Below, piece after piece: positions 1 to 7,717 of a DNA stretch of 29,709 nt. The DNA comes from DATLFP01 sp035540955. GTDB lineage: Bacteria > Actinomycetota > Acidimicrobiia > Acidimicrobiales > CADCSY01. The stretch's first letter is position 1; every line of letters begins with the position of its first letter. Under the pieces are notes generated by a model. It searched no databases. It saw only the letters and a program-made list of their open reading frames with translations, and was not told where the DNA came from. A program made the position numbers and the translations under genes. Where the stretch lies: assembly GCA_035540955.1 (NCBI GenBank), contig DATLFP010000088.1, positions 1-29,709 of the forward strand. Direction: 5' to 3'.

Positions 1-37
1 TCCGCGGAATCGTCTCGGCGATCCTCACTGCCGACAG

Positions 38-93
38 CGAACGCCCATGCGGCACCGGGCGGTCTGACGGTGCGCTCCGTATCAGGGCGTTCG
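38..93. repeat. Nested inverted repeat downstream of hisA
   Basis: Nine bases at 38-46 (CGAACGCCC) are perfectly complementary to 85-93. Inside them, 52-57 (GCACCG) pairs with 68-73 around a 10-nt loop. On either strand this can fold as a two-step hairpin with an internal loop. It lies about 85 nt beyond the hisA stop, so it could end the his operon, but there is no T-run. The stretch 1-177 holds no ORF I can support on either strand. Function unknown. Confidence 0.45.
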
Positions 94-177
94 GGTTGGG
101 TCAGAGCCTCGTGAGCAGCGAGCCGACGCAGGCGACGTGGAGCTTGGTGCTGGCCGACTTCCCTCGTACACGGACCC

Positions 178-891
178 TCAGGCGAGGGCGGCGAGGGCCT
201 CGGTGACCGTGAAGCGACGCTCGTAGATCGCCTTGCCGACGATGACGCCCTCCAGCGGGAGGCGGGCGAGCTCTCGGAGGTGGTCGAGGGTGCCGACGCC
301 GCCGCTGGCGATCACCGGGATCGACGTCGCCGCCAGCAGCGTCTCGTAGGCCGCGGTGTCGGGGCCGGCCATGGTGGCGTCCCGGGAGATCTCGGTGACG
401 ATGAGCGCGGCCACGCCGGCATCCTCGAACCGGGGCAGCACGTCGACGGCCTGCTCCCCCGTCCCCTCGGTCCAGCCCTTCACCGCCACCTCGCCGTGGC
501 GGGTGTCGAGGCCCACAGCGATCGCCCCAGGATGACCGCGGCCGGCCCGGGCCACCAGCGCCGGGTTCTCCATGGCCGCCGTGCCCAGCACCACCCGGGC
601 GACGCCGAGGTCGAGCAGCTCGTGGATGTCGCGGGCGGTCCGCACGCCGCCGCCGGTCTCGACCTTCGCCGACACCGCCGACGCGATGCGGCCGATCAGC
701 GCCCGGCTCGTCGGCTCCCCGGTGCGGGCGGCGTCGAGGTCGACCACGTGGATCCAGGGTGCCCCGGCGTCGTCGAACTGTCGGGCCACGGCCACGGGGT
801 CGGCGTCGTACACCGTCTCCTGCTCGTAGTCGCCCTGATGGAGACGGACGCAGCGCCCGCCCCGGATGTCGATCGCCGGGTAGAGGTCCAT
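178..891 (-). CDS. hisA: HisA, ProFAR isomerase (phosphoribosylformimino-AICAR-ribotide isomerase)
   Basis: A 237-residue (beta/alpha)8 enzyme for the fourth step of cytoplasmic histidine synthesis, an Amadori rearrangement of ProFAR to PRFAR. The N-terminus reads MDLYPAIDIRGG with Asp8, and VGLDTRHG carries Asp129. These match the two catalytic aspartates of the family, and the phosphate-binding loops IASGG and IVGKAIYE are present. An in-frame ORF runs on to 1050, but that extension has no family similarity and overlaps hisH, so ATG 891 is chosen. The gene follows hisH after 55 nt, the only real gap in this operon. In many actinobacteria this enzyme is the dual-function PriA. The sequence here looks like ordinary HisA, but dual activity cannot be excluded by eye. 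Confidence 0.93.
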   Translation of the reverse strand: MDLYPAIDIRGGRCVRLHQGDYEQETVYDADPVAVARQFDDAGAPWIHVVDLDAARTGEPTSRALIGRIASAVSAKVETGGGVRTARDIHELLDLGVARVVLGTAAMENPALVARAGRGHPGAIAVGLDTRHGEVAVKGWTEGTGEQAVDVLPRFEDAGVAALIVTEISRDATMAGPDTAAYETLLAATSIPVIASGGVGTLDHLRELARLPLEGVIVGKAIYERRFTVTEALAALA

Positions 892-946
892 CACGACATC
901 ACCGCGTCGAGCATCCCTCGTGCGTTGCCGTGGAGCAGCAGCGCGA

Positions 947-1555
947 TCACAGAGCGTCGACGAACCGTTGGAGGATGGCGAGGCCGACGGTGCCCGACTT
1001 CTCGGGGTGGAACTGCGTGGCCCACAGCCGGCCCCGCTCGGCGGCGGCAACCGCGGGACCGCCGTAGTCGCACGTGGCCACCACGTCGTCGGTCAGCTCC
1101 GCCGCGTAGCTGTGCACGAAGTACACCCACACGGGGTCGTCGATCCCGTGGAGCATCTCGCTGTCACGCACCCGGTCGAGCACGTTCCACTGCATCTGGG
1201 GGCGCTTCACGCCTTCGGGCAGCAGGTGGATGCGGCCGGCGAGCGCGCCGAGCCCGGTGACGTCGGGGTTCTCGTCGGAGCCCTCGTAGAGCAGCTGCAT
1301 GCCGACGCAGATGCCCATGAACGGGACGCCGGCAGCGATGGCGTCGAGCGCCGGCTTGTCGAGCCGGCACTCCCGGAGCGCCTCCATGCACCGGCCGAAG
1401 GCTCCGACGCCGGGCAGGACGATGCCGTCGGCCGCCTCGATCTCGGTGAGGTCGGCGGTGAGCCGGGCGTCGGCGCCGACGTGCTGCAGCGCCTTCTGCG
1501 CGCTCCGGAGGTTGCCGATCCCGTAGTCGAGGACGGCGATCGTCGGGCCCGCCAC
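947..1555 (-). CDS. hisH: HisH, glutaminase subunit of imidazole glycerol phosphate synthase
   Basis: A class I glutamine amidotransferase of 202 residues. It releases ammonia from glutamine and channels it to HisF, which forms imidazole glycerol phosphate and AICAR. The nucleophile is Cys83 in GICVGMQLL, and the triad is completed by His183 and Glu185 in TQFHPEKSG. The N-terminus IAVLDYGIGNLRS is typical. The start is GTG 1555, which directly abuts the hisB TAG stop with no spacer, so translation is presumably coupled. Its partner hisF is not found next to it, which is unusual. Confidence 0.95.
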   Translation of the reverse strand: MAGPTIAVLDYGIGNLRSAQKALQHVGADARLTADLTEIEAADGIVLPGVGAFGRCMEALRECRLDKPALDAIAAGVPFMGICVGMQLLYEGSDENPDVTGLGALAGRIHLLPEGVKRPQMQWNVLDRVRDSEMLHGIDDPVWVYFVHSYAAELTDDVVATCDYGGPAVAAAERGRLWATQFHPEKSGTVGLAILQRFVDAL

Positions 1556-2149
1556 CTAGAGCACGCCCTTGGTCGAGGGCACCCCGCCCCCCTCCACCCG
1601 CACCGCGTCGCGCAGGCATCGGGAGACGCCCTTGAACACGCACTCGATGATGTGGTGGGTGTTGCGGCCGTCCCGGAGGCGGACGTGGAGCGTGATGCCG
1701 GCGGCCGTGGCGAACGACTGCCAGAAGTGCTCCGCCATCTGCGGGTCGAAGGGCGGGTTGCCGAGCGGCAGCACCTCGCCGATGGGGACGTCCCACACGA
1801 AGTAGGGCCGGCCCGACAGGTCGAGGGCGATCTCGGCGATGGCCTCGTCGAGCGGGTAGAGCCCGCTGGCGAACCGGCGCACGCCCGCCTTGTCGCCGAC
1901 CGCCTCCGCGAACACCTCACCGAGGGCGATCCCGACGTCCTCCACGGTGTGGTGAGCGTCGACCTCGAGGTCGCCGGCGGCGCGGACGAGGAGGTCGAAC
2001 CCGCCGTGCTTGCCGATCTGGCTCAGCATGTGGTCGAAGAAGGGCAGCCCGGTCGACACCTCGACCTTCGACCCTCCGCCGTCGACGTCGAGCTCGATGG
2101 CAATCGACGTCTCCTTCGTGGTGCGCTCTCGGCTCGCACTGCGTGTCAC
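1556..2149 (-). CDS. hisB: HisB, imidazoleglycerol-phosphate dehydratase
   Basis: A monofunctional 197-residue IGPD that dehydrates imidazole glycerol phosphate to imidazole acetol phosphate. The paired metal-binding motifs are visible: AHHTVED (His66, His67) and THHIIE (His165, His166, Glu169). The first pass SGRPYFVWD and the C-terminal PSTKGVL are family signatures. The open frame continues far upstream to 3670, but there it is only the antisense-like shadow of hisC and hisD. GTG 2149 overlaps the hisC TGA as GTGA, fits the family N-terminus (RTTKETSIAIELDVDG), and matches the coupling seen elsewhere in the operon. Confidence 0.95.
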   Translation of the reverse strand: MTRSASRERTTKETSIAIELDVDGGGSKVEVSTGLPFFDHMLSQIGKHGGFDLLVRAAGDLEVDAHHTVEDVGIALGEVFAEAVGDKAGVRRFASGLYPLDEAIAEIALDLSGRPYFVWDVPIGEVLPLGNPPFDPQMAEHFWQSFATAAGITLHVRLRDGRNTHHIIECVFKGVSRCLRDAVRVEGGGVPSTKGVL

Positions 2150-3210
2150 AGGATCTCCTCCAGCGCGTCCAGGAACGCATCGTCTTCCTCGGGGGTGCCG
2201 ATCGTGACCCGCAGGCAGCCATCGAGCCCCGGCCACGACGACGTGTCGCGCACGAGGATCGACCGGTCGAGCAGCGCCTGCCACACGTCGTGCCCGGGCT
2301 TGGACTCGGGCCGGAAGAGCACGAAGTTGGCACCCGACGGCCACACCGTCACCGGCATGGTCGACAGGCGCGCCACGAGGCGCTCCCGCTCCGCCACGAT
2401 GGCCTGGACACGGGTGTTCATCTCGTCCACGAACCGCAGCGCGACGCGACCCGCGATCTGCTTGGCGGTGTCGAGATGGTACGGCAGCACGACCTTGTCG
2501 AGCTCGGCGACCAGCCACGACGGCGCGATCAGGTAGCCCAACCGGGCCCCCGCCATCGACCACGTCTTCGAGTAGGTGCGGGTGACGACCAGCGGCCGGT
2601 CCTCGTCGAGGAGGTCGAGGGCCGACCAGTCGGCGAACTGCCCATAGGCCTCGTCGACGACGAGCACGCCGGGCACGAGGTGGAGGATCTCCTTGATGGC
2701 CTCGGGCGGCTCGACCATCCCGGTGGGGTTGTTGGGCGAGCAGAGGAAGGTGATGGCCGGTTCGGACTCGGTCAGCACCCGGCGCACCTCGTCGAGGTCG
2801 AGGGTGAGGTCGGCGGCCCGGCGTCCGACGGCCACCGCCATGCCGGTGACGGACGCGATCTGGTCGTGCATCCTGTACGTCGGCTCGAACAGCGCGCAGG
2901 TGCGGCCGTGACCGCCGTAGGCGAGGCAGACGGTCTGGATGACCTCGTTGGAGCCGTTGGCCACGAACACCTGGTCGATGTCGACCCCGTGGAACGCGGC
3001 GATGCCCTCCCGCAGGGCGGTGGCCGCCCGGTCCGGATAGCGGTTCCACTCGACGCGCGACAGCTCGGCTGCCAGCGCGTCCCGGAACGCCTGGGGCGGG
3101 CCGCCCGGCGCCTCGTTGGTGTTGAGCCGGACCCGCACCTCGACCTGCGGTGAGTGGTAGCCCTCGAGCGCGACGAGGTCGTCGCGCACCTGCGGCCGCT
3201 CGCGCCTCAT
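2146..3210 (-). CDS. hisC: HisC, histidinol-phosphate aminotransferase
   Basis: A PLP-dependent class I/II aminotransferase of 354 residues that converts imidazole acetol phosphate and glutamate to histidinol phosphate. Seen motifs: LNTNEAP (29-35), RYPD (57-60), SPNNPTG (158-164), DEAY (186-189) and the PLP-binding Lys215 in TYSKTWSMAG. The length is normal for the family. ATG 3210 overlaps the hisD stop by 4 nt (ATGA), and its own stop overlaps hisB by 4 nt, so it is translated as part of the operon. Confidence 0.96.
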   Translation of the reverse strand: MRRERPQVRDDLVALEGYHSPQVEVRVRLNTNEAPGGPPQAFRDALAAELSRVEWNRYPDRAATALREGIAAFHGVDIDQVFVANGSNEVIQTVCLAYGGHGRTCALFEPTYRMHDQIASVTGMAVAVGRRAADLTLDLDEVRRVLTESEPAITFLCSPNNPTGMVEPPEAIKEILHLVPGVLVVDEAYGQFADWSALDLLDEDRPLVVTRTYSKTWSMAGARLGYLIAPSWLVAELDKVVLPYHLDTAKQIAGRVALRFVDEMNTRVQAIVAERERLVARLSTMPVTVWPSGANFVLFRPESKPGHDVWQALLDRSILVRDTSSWPGLDGCLRVTIGTPEEDDAFLDALEEIL

Positions 3211-4472
3211 CCCTTCGTCCGCAACCGCACCGACTCGGCGTGCGCTGGGAGCCCCTCGGCGTCGGCCAGGCGGGCCACGTGGGGCGCGACCTTGTCGAGC
3301 GCGGCGCGATCGAGCGACACCACGTGCACGTGCTTGAGGAAGTCGTCGACCCGCAGCGCCTCCGAGAAGCGCGCTGAGCCGAACGTCGGCAGCACGTGGT
3401 TGGGGCCGGCCAGGTAGTCACCCACCGACGCCGGGGCCCACTCGCCGCAGAAGACGGCCCCGGCATGGCGCACCATCGGCAGCAGCGCGTCGGGGTCCTC
3501 GACCAGGAGCTCCAGGTGCTCGGGTGCGATCCGGTTGCTGACCTCGATGGCCTGGTCGGGACCGTCGACCACCACCGCGTAGCCGCCCTCCCGGAGCGTG
3601 GCGGTGATGTCGTCACGGCGCGGCGACGCCTCGACGATCCGGGCGACCTCGGCGGTGACCAGGTCGGCATAGGCCTCGTCCCAGGTCACGAGCCAGGCCA
3701 GGCCGTCGGGCCCGTGCTCGGCCTGCAGCACCACGTCGATGGCGGCCAGCTGCGGGCGCACCGTTCCGTCGCCCACCACCACCACCTCCGAGGGCCCGGC
3801 GATGGACGACGGCACCCCGACCACGCCGGCCACCTCGCGCTTGGCGAGGGCGACGTAGACGTTCCCGGGCCCGACGATCACGTCGACGGGGCGGATGGTC
3901 TCGGTGCCGTACGCCATGGCCGCGATGGCCTGGGCGCCACCGATGGCGAGCACCTCGTCGACGCCGGCCAGCGCCGCGGCGGCGAGCACCTCGTCGGGCA
4001 GGGTGCCATCGCGCCGGGGCGGGACGCAGAGCACGACCTCGGCCACCCCCGCCACCCGCGCCGGGATGGCCGTCATCAGGACGGTCGACGGGTACAGCGC
4101 CCGGCCGCCGGGGGCGTAGCAGCCGGCCCGGTCGACGGGTCGCACCAGCTCGCGCACGATGATGCCGTCGCGCTCGTGCACGACCTCGTCGCGCCGCTGG
4201 GCCTCGTGATAGGCCCGGATGTTCCCGGCCGCCACCTCCAGCGCCTCCCGCAGCTCGGGCGCCAGCCGGGCCAGCGCCCCGTCGGTCGACACGCGGGGTG
4301 AGGCCAGGTCGCACCCGTCGAAGCGCGCCGTCAGCGACCGCACGGCGGCGTCGCCCCCGGACCGGACCTCGTCGATGATGGCCTTGACGGCGTCGACCGG
4401 CTCGTCGCCCCCGGCCGATGGCCGGGGCAACGTGAAGTCGGCCTGTCCGCGCAGGTCGAGCCGGGTGAGCAC
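3207..4472 (-). CDS. hisD: HisD, histidinol dehydrogenase
   Basis: The first gene of the his operon, 421 residues. It oxidises L-histidinol to histidine with two NAD+ per turn, using zinc. Probable zinc ligands are Gln250, His253, Asp352 and the C-terminal His411. The catalytic pair is Glu318-His319 in APEHLELL. The motifs AGPSEVVV and GPGNVYVALAKREV are also present. The start is GTG 4472, which sits exactly 6 nt after a TAGGCT hexamer, so the operon mRNA is predicted to be leaderless. The gene is transcribed divergently from the 62-residue gene at 4533. Confidence 0.96.
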   Translation of the reverse strand: MLTRLDLRGQADFTLPRPSAGGDEPVDAVKAIIDEVRSGGDAAVRSLTARFDGCDLASPRVSTDGALARLAPELREALEVAAGNIRAYHEAQRRDEVVHERDGIIVRELVRPVDRAGCYAPGGRALYPSTVLMTAIPARVAGVAEVVLCVPPRRDGTLPDEVLAAAALAGVDEVLAIGGAQAIAAMAYGTETIRPVDVIVGPGNVYVALAKREVAGVVGVPSSIAGPSEVVVVGDGTVRPQLAAIDVVLQAEHGPDGLAWLVTWDEAYADLVTAEVARIVEASPRRDDITATLREGGYAVVVDGPDQAIEVSNRIAPEHLELLVEDPDALLPMVRHAGAVFCGEWAPASVGDYLAGPNHVLPTFGSARFSEALRVDDFLKHVHVVSLDRAALDKVAPHVARLADAEGLPAHAESVRLRTKG

Positions 4473-4478
4473 CGATCG

Positions 4479-4484
4479 AGCCTA
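4479..4484 (-). promoter_or_regulatory. -10 element of the his operon
   Basis: Reads TAGGCT on the minus strand, then six bases (CGATCG), then the GTG of hisD. Counting the last T as -7 puts +1 on the G of the start codon. No ribosome binding site precedes the gene, and no convincing -35 is seen. Confidence 0.6.
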
Positions 4485-4520
4485 CCGAGGGGCCAGATCC
4501 CGGCTCTGATCGGTTTCGGG

Positions 4521-4526
4521 TAGAAC
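4521..4526 (+). promoter_or_regulatory. -10-like element TAGAAC with flanking inverted repeat
   Basis: TAGAAC is followed by six bases and then ATG 4533, the same geometry as the TAnnnT promoters here although the last base is C. It lies inside an inverted repeat CGGTT (4511-4515), 8 nt, AACCG (4524-4528). The promoter at 15876 has the same hexamer and the same arms in the opposite order. Confidence 0.45.
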
Positions 4527-4532
4527 CGGGTC

Positions 4533-4721
4533 ATGGCTGCCGGCCCCGAGCTCTCCTCCATCAGCAGCGACCTCGAGGGGCTCACCAAGCGGATCGCGGC
4601 GATGGCCGAGTCGTTCTCGGGCACCGAGCGGGACGACCTCGCCTCGGCCCTGTTCGACGTGGAGCGGGGGCTCATCGGCTCCCGCCGCCGCCTCGAGCAG
4701 GTCGTCAACGCGCTCCTCTGA
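4533..4721 (+). CDS. Small conserved-looking helical protein of unknown function
   Basis: Encodes 62 residues, predicted fully helical, with alternating hydrophobic and charged positions (LEGLTKRIAAMAES, then DDLASALFDVERGL and RRRLEQVVNALL). This suggests an amphipathic helix pair or coiled coil. There is no signal peptide, membrane segment or Cys pair. ATG 4533 is supported by a -10-like hexamer 6 nt upstream. The gene is divergent from hisD and convergent with nth. I do not recognise the family. The regular codon pattern and placement argue that it is real. Its last codons and stop lie in a 19-nt tandem duplication. Confidence 0.6.
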   Translation: MAAGPELSSISSDLEGLTKRIAAMAESFSGTERDDLASALFDVERGLIGSRRRLEQVVNALL

Positions 4722-4740
4722 CGTCAACGCGCTCCTCTGA
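4703..4740. repeat. Perfect 19-nt tandem duplication at a convergent gene junction
   Basis: The unit CGTCAACGCGCTCCTCTGA occurs at 4703-4721 and again at 4722-4740 without a mismatch, followed by five bases (CGTCA) of a third copy. The first copy carries the last codons and TGA of the 62-residue gene. The partial copy carries the nth stop (4743-4745, reverse strand). It looks like a recent slippage or duplication event that separates the two stop codons. Confidence 0.9.
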
Positions 4741-4742
4741 CG

Positions 4743-5402
4743 TCACCGCCCGACCCGGAACGCCGACGGGCAGAAGTCGGCCAGCACGCACTCGTCGCAG
4801 CGGGGCCTGCGGGCGTCGCACACCCGCCGCCCGTGCAGGATGAGGCGCAGGCTGAGCAGCCCCCAGTCGGGCGCGGGCAGGAGGGCGCACAGGTCGCGCT
4901 CCACCGTGACCGGGTCGGCCTCCTCGGTGAGACCGAGGCGCTTCGACAGGCGCAGCACGTGGGTGTCGACCGGCAGGCCCGGCTCGTCGAGCCCGACGCT
5001 GCGGATCACGTTCGCCGTCTTCCGTCCCACCCCGGGCAGGGTCACGAGGTCCTCGATGGCGTGCGGCACCTCACCGCCGAACCGCTCCAGCAGCGCCCGC
5101 GCCATCCCCTGGACCGACTTCGTCTTCTGCCGGAAGAACCCCGTCGGCTGCAGCACCGCCTCCACCTCGGCGGTCGGCGCGGCGGCGAGCGCGGCCGCGT
5201 CGGGCCAGCGGCGGAACAGCTCGGGCGTCACCGCGTTCACCCGGACGTCGGTGGTCTGCGCGGAGAGGATCGTGGCGACCAGCAGCCGGAACGCATCACG
5301 GTGGTCGAGCTCGCACAGCTCCCGCGCGGTGCCAGGGTAGAGCTCGCTCAACCGGGCGAAGGTCTCGCGGGCGCGACCCTTCGCGGAACGAGGCCGGCCC
5401 AT
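4743..5402 (-). CDS. nth: Endonuclease III (Nth), base excision repair glycosylase/AP lyase
   Basis: A 219-residue HhH-GPD DNA glycosylase that removes oxidised pyrimidines and cleaves abasic sites. The helix-hairpin-helix reads LPGVGRKTANVI, including the catalytic Lys, and the catalytic Asp is in VDTHVLRLSKRLGL. The C-terminal [4Fe-4S] cluster has the spacing C-x6-C-x2-C-x5-C (VCDARRPRCDECVLADFC). An ORF extension reaches 5441, but ATG 5402 gives the usual N-terminus (GRPRSAKGRARETFARL) and lies 7 nt after the shared -10 element. The gene is divergent from mshD. Confidence 0.93.
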   Translation of the reverse strand: MGRPRSAKGRARETFARLSELYPGTARELCELDHRDAFRLLVATILSAQTTDVRVNAVTPELFRRWPDAAALAAAPTAEVEAVLQPTGFFRQKTKSVQGMARALLERFGGEVPHAIEDLVTLPGVGRKTANVIRSVGLDEPGLPVDTHVLRLSKRLGLTEEADPVTVERDLCALLPAPDWGLLSLRLILHGRRVCDARRPRCDECVLADFCPSAFRVGR

Positions 5403-5408
5403 GACGCT

Positions 5409-5415
5409 TACCGTA
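5409..5415. promoter_or_regulatory. Symmetric bidirectional -10 element TACCGTA for nth and mshD
   Basis: On the plus strand TACCGT (5409-5414) is followed by 7 nt and then GTG 5422 of mshD. On the minus strand TACGGT (5415-5410) is followed by 7 nt and then ATG 5402 of nth. The two hexamers share five base pairs. Both predicted transcripts would have a leader of about 1 nt, with start sites 18 bp apart. The alternative mshD start ATG 5401 lies upstream of this element, so the sequence favours GTG 5422. Confidence 0.65.
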
Positions 5416-5421
5416 GGGGCC

Positions 5422-6324
5422 GTGCGGCGACTCGAGATCAAGCGTCACCTCGATGCCGCCGACCGCGCCGCCGTCGAGCATCTGCTGCAGGTGGCCGAGC
5501 ACGCCGACGGCCACCCACCGGTCGACGAGCACCGGTGGCTCGACATGGCCAAGGGCGGGCGTGCCGCGTTCGCCGGCCTCGTGGCGTGGGAACCGGGCCA
5601 TGACCATCCCGTCGCCTACGCCCAGGTGAGTCGGGGGCGGGACTCCTGGGCCCTCGACCTCGCCATCGATCCCCACCACCGGTACGACGCCCGCACCATC
5701 GCCCCCGAGCTGCTCGGCGCCGCTCTCGAGCTGATCGCCGAGGAGGGCGGCGGGCACGTCCACCTCTGGGTGCACCAGCCGACCGCCACCCACGACGAGA
5801 TCGCGGCGTCGGTGGGGCTGCGACGGGGCCGCGACCTGCAACAGCTCCGGGTCGCCCTCCCGCTCGACGTGCCCGTCCCCGATCTCGACCTGCGCACCTT
5901 CGTGGTCGGACGCGACGAGGCGGCCTGGCTCCGGGTCAACAACCGGGCGTTCGACTGGCACCCCGAGCAGGGCGATTGGACCACCGCCGACCTCGAGGCC
6001 CGGGAGCGGGAGCCGTGGTTCGACCCCGCCGGCTTCCTGCTCCACGAGGTCGAGGGGCAGCTGGCGGGCTTCTGCTGGACCAAGGTCCACGCCGAGCACG
6101 ATCCGCCCCTCGGTGAGATCTACGTGATCGCCGTCGACCCCGACTTCCACGGCCGGGGCCTCGGGCGGGCGCTCGTGCTGGCCGGGCTCGACCACCTCGC
6201 CCGCCGGGGGCTGCGGTGGGGGATGCTCTACGTCGACGCGGCCAACGAGGCCGCCGTGAAGCTCTACGAGCATCTCGGCTTCCGGCTCGACCACGTCGAC
6301 CGGGCCTATACGGGCGACGTCTGA
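5422..6324 (+). CDS. mshD: MshD, mycothiol synthase
   Basis: A tandem-GNAT acetyltransferase of 300 residues that acetylates Cys-GlcN-Ins with acetyl-CoA, the last step of mycothiol synthesis in the cytoplasm. The C-terminal half is highly characteristic: NNRAFDWHPEQGDWT, EREPWFDPAGFLL, AGFCWTKVH, GEIYVIAVDPDFHGRGLGRA (acetyl-CoA loop) and MLYVDAANEAAVKLYEHLGF. The N-terminal GNAT repeat is degenerate, as usual for MshD. GTG 5422 is preferred to ATG 5401 because the family homology begins near it and the -10 element lies between them. Mycothiol is restricted to actinobacteria, so this gene supports the taxonomic call. Confidence 0.93.
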   Translation: MRRLEIKRHLDAADRAAVEHLLQVAEHADGHPPVDEHRWLDMAKGGRAAFAGLVAWEPGHDHPVAYAQVSRGRDSWALDLAIDPHHRYDARTIAPELLGAALELIAEEGGGHVHLWVHQPTATHDEIAASVGLRRGRDLQQLRVALPLDVPVPDLDLRTFVVGRDEAAWLRVNNRAFDWHPEQGDWTTADLEAREREPWFDPAGFLLHEVEGQLAGFCWTKVHAEHDPPLGEIYVIAVDPDFHGRGLGRALVLAGLDHLARRGLRWGMLYVDAANEAAVKLYEHLGFRLDHVDRAYTGDV

Positions 6325-6340
6325 GCCGCGAAGATGCGGC

Positions 6341-7717
6341 ATGGCTGATGAGCTGTGGCGCAGGGGTGCGGGTGAGCTGGCAGCGCTGATCCGCGACAAG
6401 CAGGTGTCGAGCGTTGAGGTGGTGCAGGCCCACCTCGATCGGATCGAGGCGGTGAACGGGCCCGTCAACGCCGTCACGGTGACGCTGGCCGACGAGGCGC
6501 TGGCCGCCGCCCGGGACGCCGACAGCCGGCCGCCGTCGGGCCCGCTCCACGGCGTGCCGTTCACCATCAAGGAGAACCTCGACGTCGTCGGCTCGGCCAC
6601 GACGAACGGCGTCCCCGCCTTCGTCGATGCGCTGCCCCCGCTCGACGCGCCGGTGGTCGAGCGCATGAAGGCGGCCGGCGCCATCCCCCTCGCCCGCACC
6701 AACCTGCCGGAGATGGCCCTGCGCATCGCCACCGACAACCCGCTTCGGGGCCGGACCTGCAACCCGTGGGACCTCACCCGCTGCTCGGGCGGGTCGAGCG
6801 GCGGCGAAGGGGCGGCGCTGGCGACGGGCATGACGCCGATCGGACTCGGCAACGACATCGGCGGCTCGCTGCGCAACCCGGCGTTCTGCAACGGGATCGC
6901 CTCGATCAAGCCCACCCACGGCCGGGTGCCGATGGCCTCCTCGCTCCCGCCGATCGACCCGATGGCCGCCGCCCAGCTGATGGCGACCGACGGGCCGATG
7001 GCCCGCCGCGTGGCCGACGTCCGCCTCGGGCTCGAGGTCCTCAACGGCCGGCACGTCCGCGACCCGCGATCGGTCGACTCGCCGCTCGACGGGCCGGAAC
7101 CGGCGACGAGGGTGGCGGCCCTGGTCACCGACCTGGCGATGCCGGCCCCGTTCGTCGAGGCGGTGCGGGCTGCGGGTGCCGCCCTCGAGGCGGATGGCTG
7201 GAAGGTGGTCGAGACCTCGCCTCCCGACATCGAGATGGTCAACCTGATCTGGGTGTCGATGATGCAGCTGGGCGTTGCCGACCTCGTGCCGATCCTCGGG
7301 CACGTGATGACCCCCGAGGCGTTGTCGCTCATCGAGGCGCTCATGGCGTTCGAGGCGCCGGGCCCGGCGCAGGCCTTCGTCGAGCGGTGGCGGCTGCAGC
7401 GGGAGTGGAGCGCGTTCCTCGCCGATCATCCCGTCGTGGTCGGTCCGACGTGGTGTGACGTGCAGTTCGAGCACGATGCCGACCTCGATCCCGAGCGCGG
7501 CGCCGAGGTCACCCTCAGCCGCCTGCAGTTCATCACGCCCGGCAACCTGCTCGGCATCCCGGCCGTCGCCCTCCCGGCCGGCGTCGTCGACGGCCTCCCG
7601 ACCGGGGTGCAGGTCTACGCCGACCTCTGGCGCGACGACCGCGCGCTCGCCGCCGCCCAGGTCATCGAGGACGCGCTCGGCACGATCACCCCGATCGACC
7701 CGGTGCCCCTCCCCTAG
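6341..7717 (+). CDS. Amidase-signature hydrolase
   Basis: A 458-residue member of the amidase signature family. The Ser-cisSer-Lys triad is visible: Lys in FTIKENLDV, the cis-Ser in CSGGSSGGEGAA and the nucleophile Ser in NDIGGSLRNPA. Such enzymes hydrolyse amides, nitrile-derived amides or carbamoyl compounds. The substrate cannot be told from sequence, and no gatB or gatC lies nearby, so a GatA role is unlikely. It starts 16 nt after mshD and may be co-transcribed. A GAAGAT hexamer 5 nt before the ATG could also serve as a weak promoter. The stop TAG (7715-7717) overlaps the convergent stop of the VIT gene in the palindrome CTAG. Confidence 0.87.
   Translation: MADELWRRGAGELAALIRDKQVSSVEVVQAHLDRIEAVNGPVNAVTVTLADEALAAARDADSRPPSGPLHGVPFTIKENLDVVGSATTNGVPAFVDALPPLDAPVVERMKAAGAIPLARTNLPEMALRIATDNPLRGRTCNPWDLTRCSGGSSGGEGAALATGMTPIGLGNDIGGSLRNPAFCNGIASIKPTHGRVPMASSLPPIDPMAAAQLMATDGPMARRVADVRLGLEVLNGRHVRDPRSVDSPLDGPEPATRVAALVTDLAMPAPFVEAVRAAGAALEADGWKVVETSPPDIEMVNLIWVSMMQLGVADLVPILGHVMTPEALSLIEALMAFEAPGPAQAFVERWRLQREWSAFLADHPVVVGPTWCDVQFEHDADLDPERGAEVTLSRLQFITPGNLLGIPAVALPAGVVDGLPTGVQVYADLWRDDRALAAAQVIEDALGTITPIDPVPLP

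Noticed and set aside
38..101. attC-like recombination site
   Set aside because: GTTGGGT at 95-101 resembles a core site, but there is no matching RYYYAAC partner in the right place and no cassette or integrase.
280..2536. Long plus-strand ORFs opposite hisA, hisH, hisB and hisC
   Set aside because: They are antisense shadows caused by high GC at the third codon position; they lack family motifs, and the minus-strand genes are unmistakable.
2150..3670. Apparent 704-residue fusion with hisB at its C-terminus
   Set aside because: The upstream part is an out-of-frame, Arg-rich reading of hisC and hisD; hisB starts at GTG 2149 with a 4-nt overlap.
5401..5421. ATG 5401 as the mshD start
   Set aside because: It lies upstream of the -10 element and overlaps the nth start; GTG 5422 fits the promoter geometry and the homology better.
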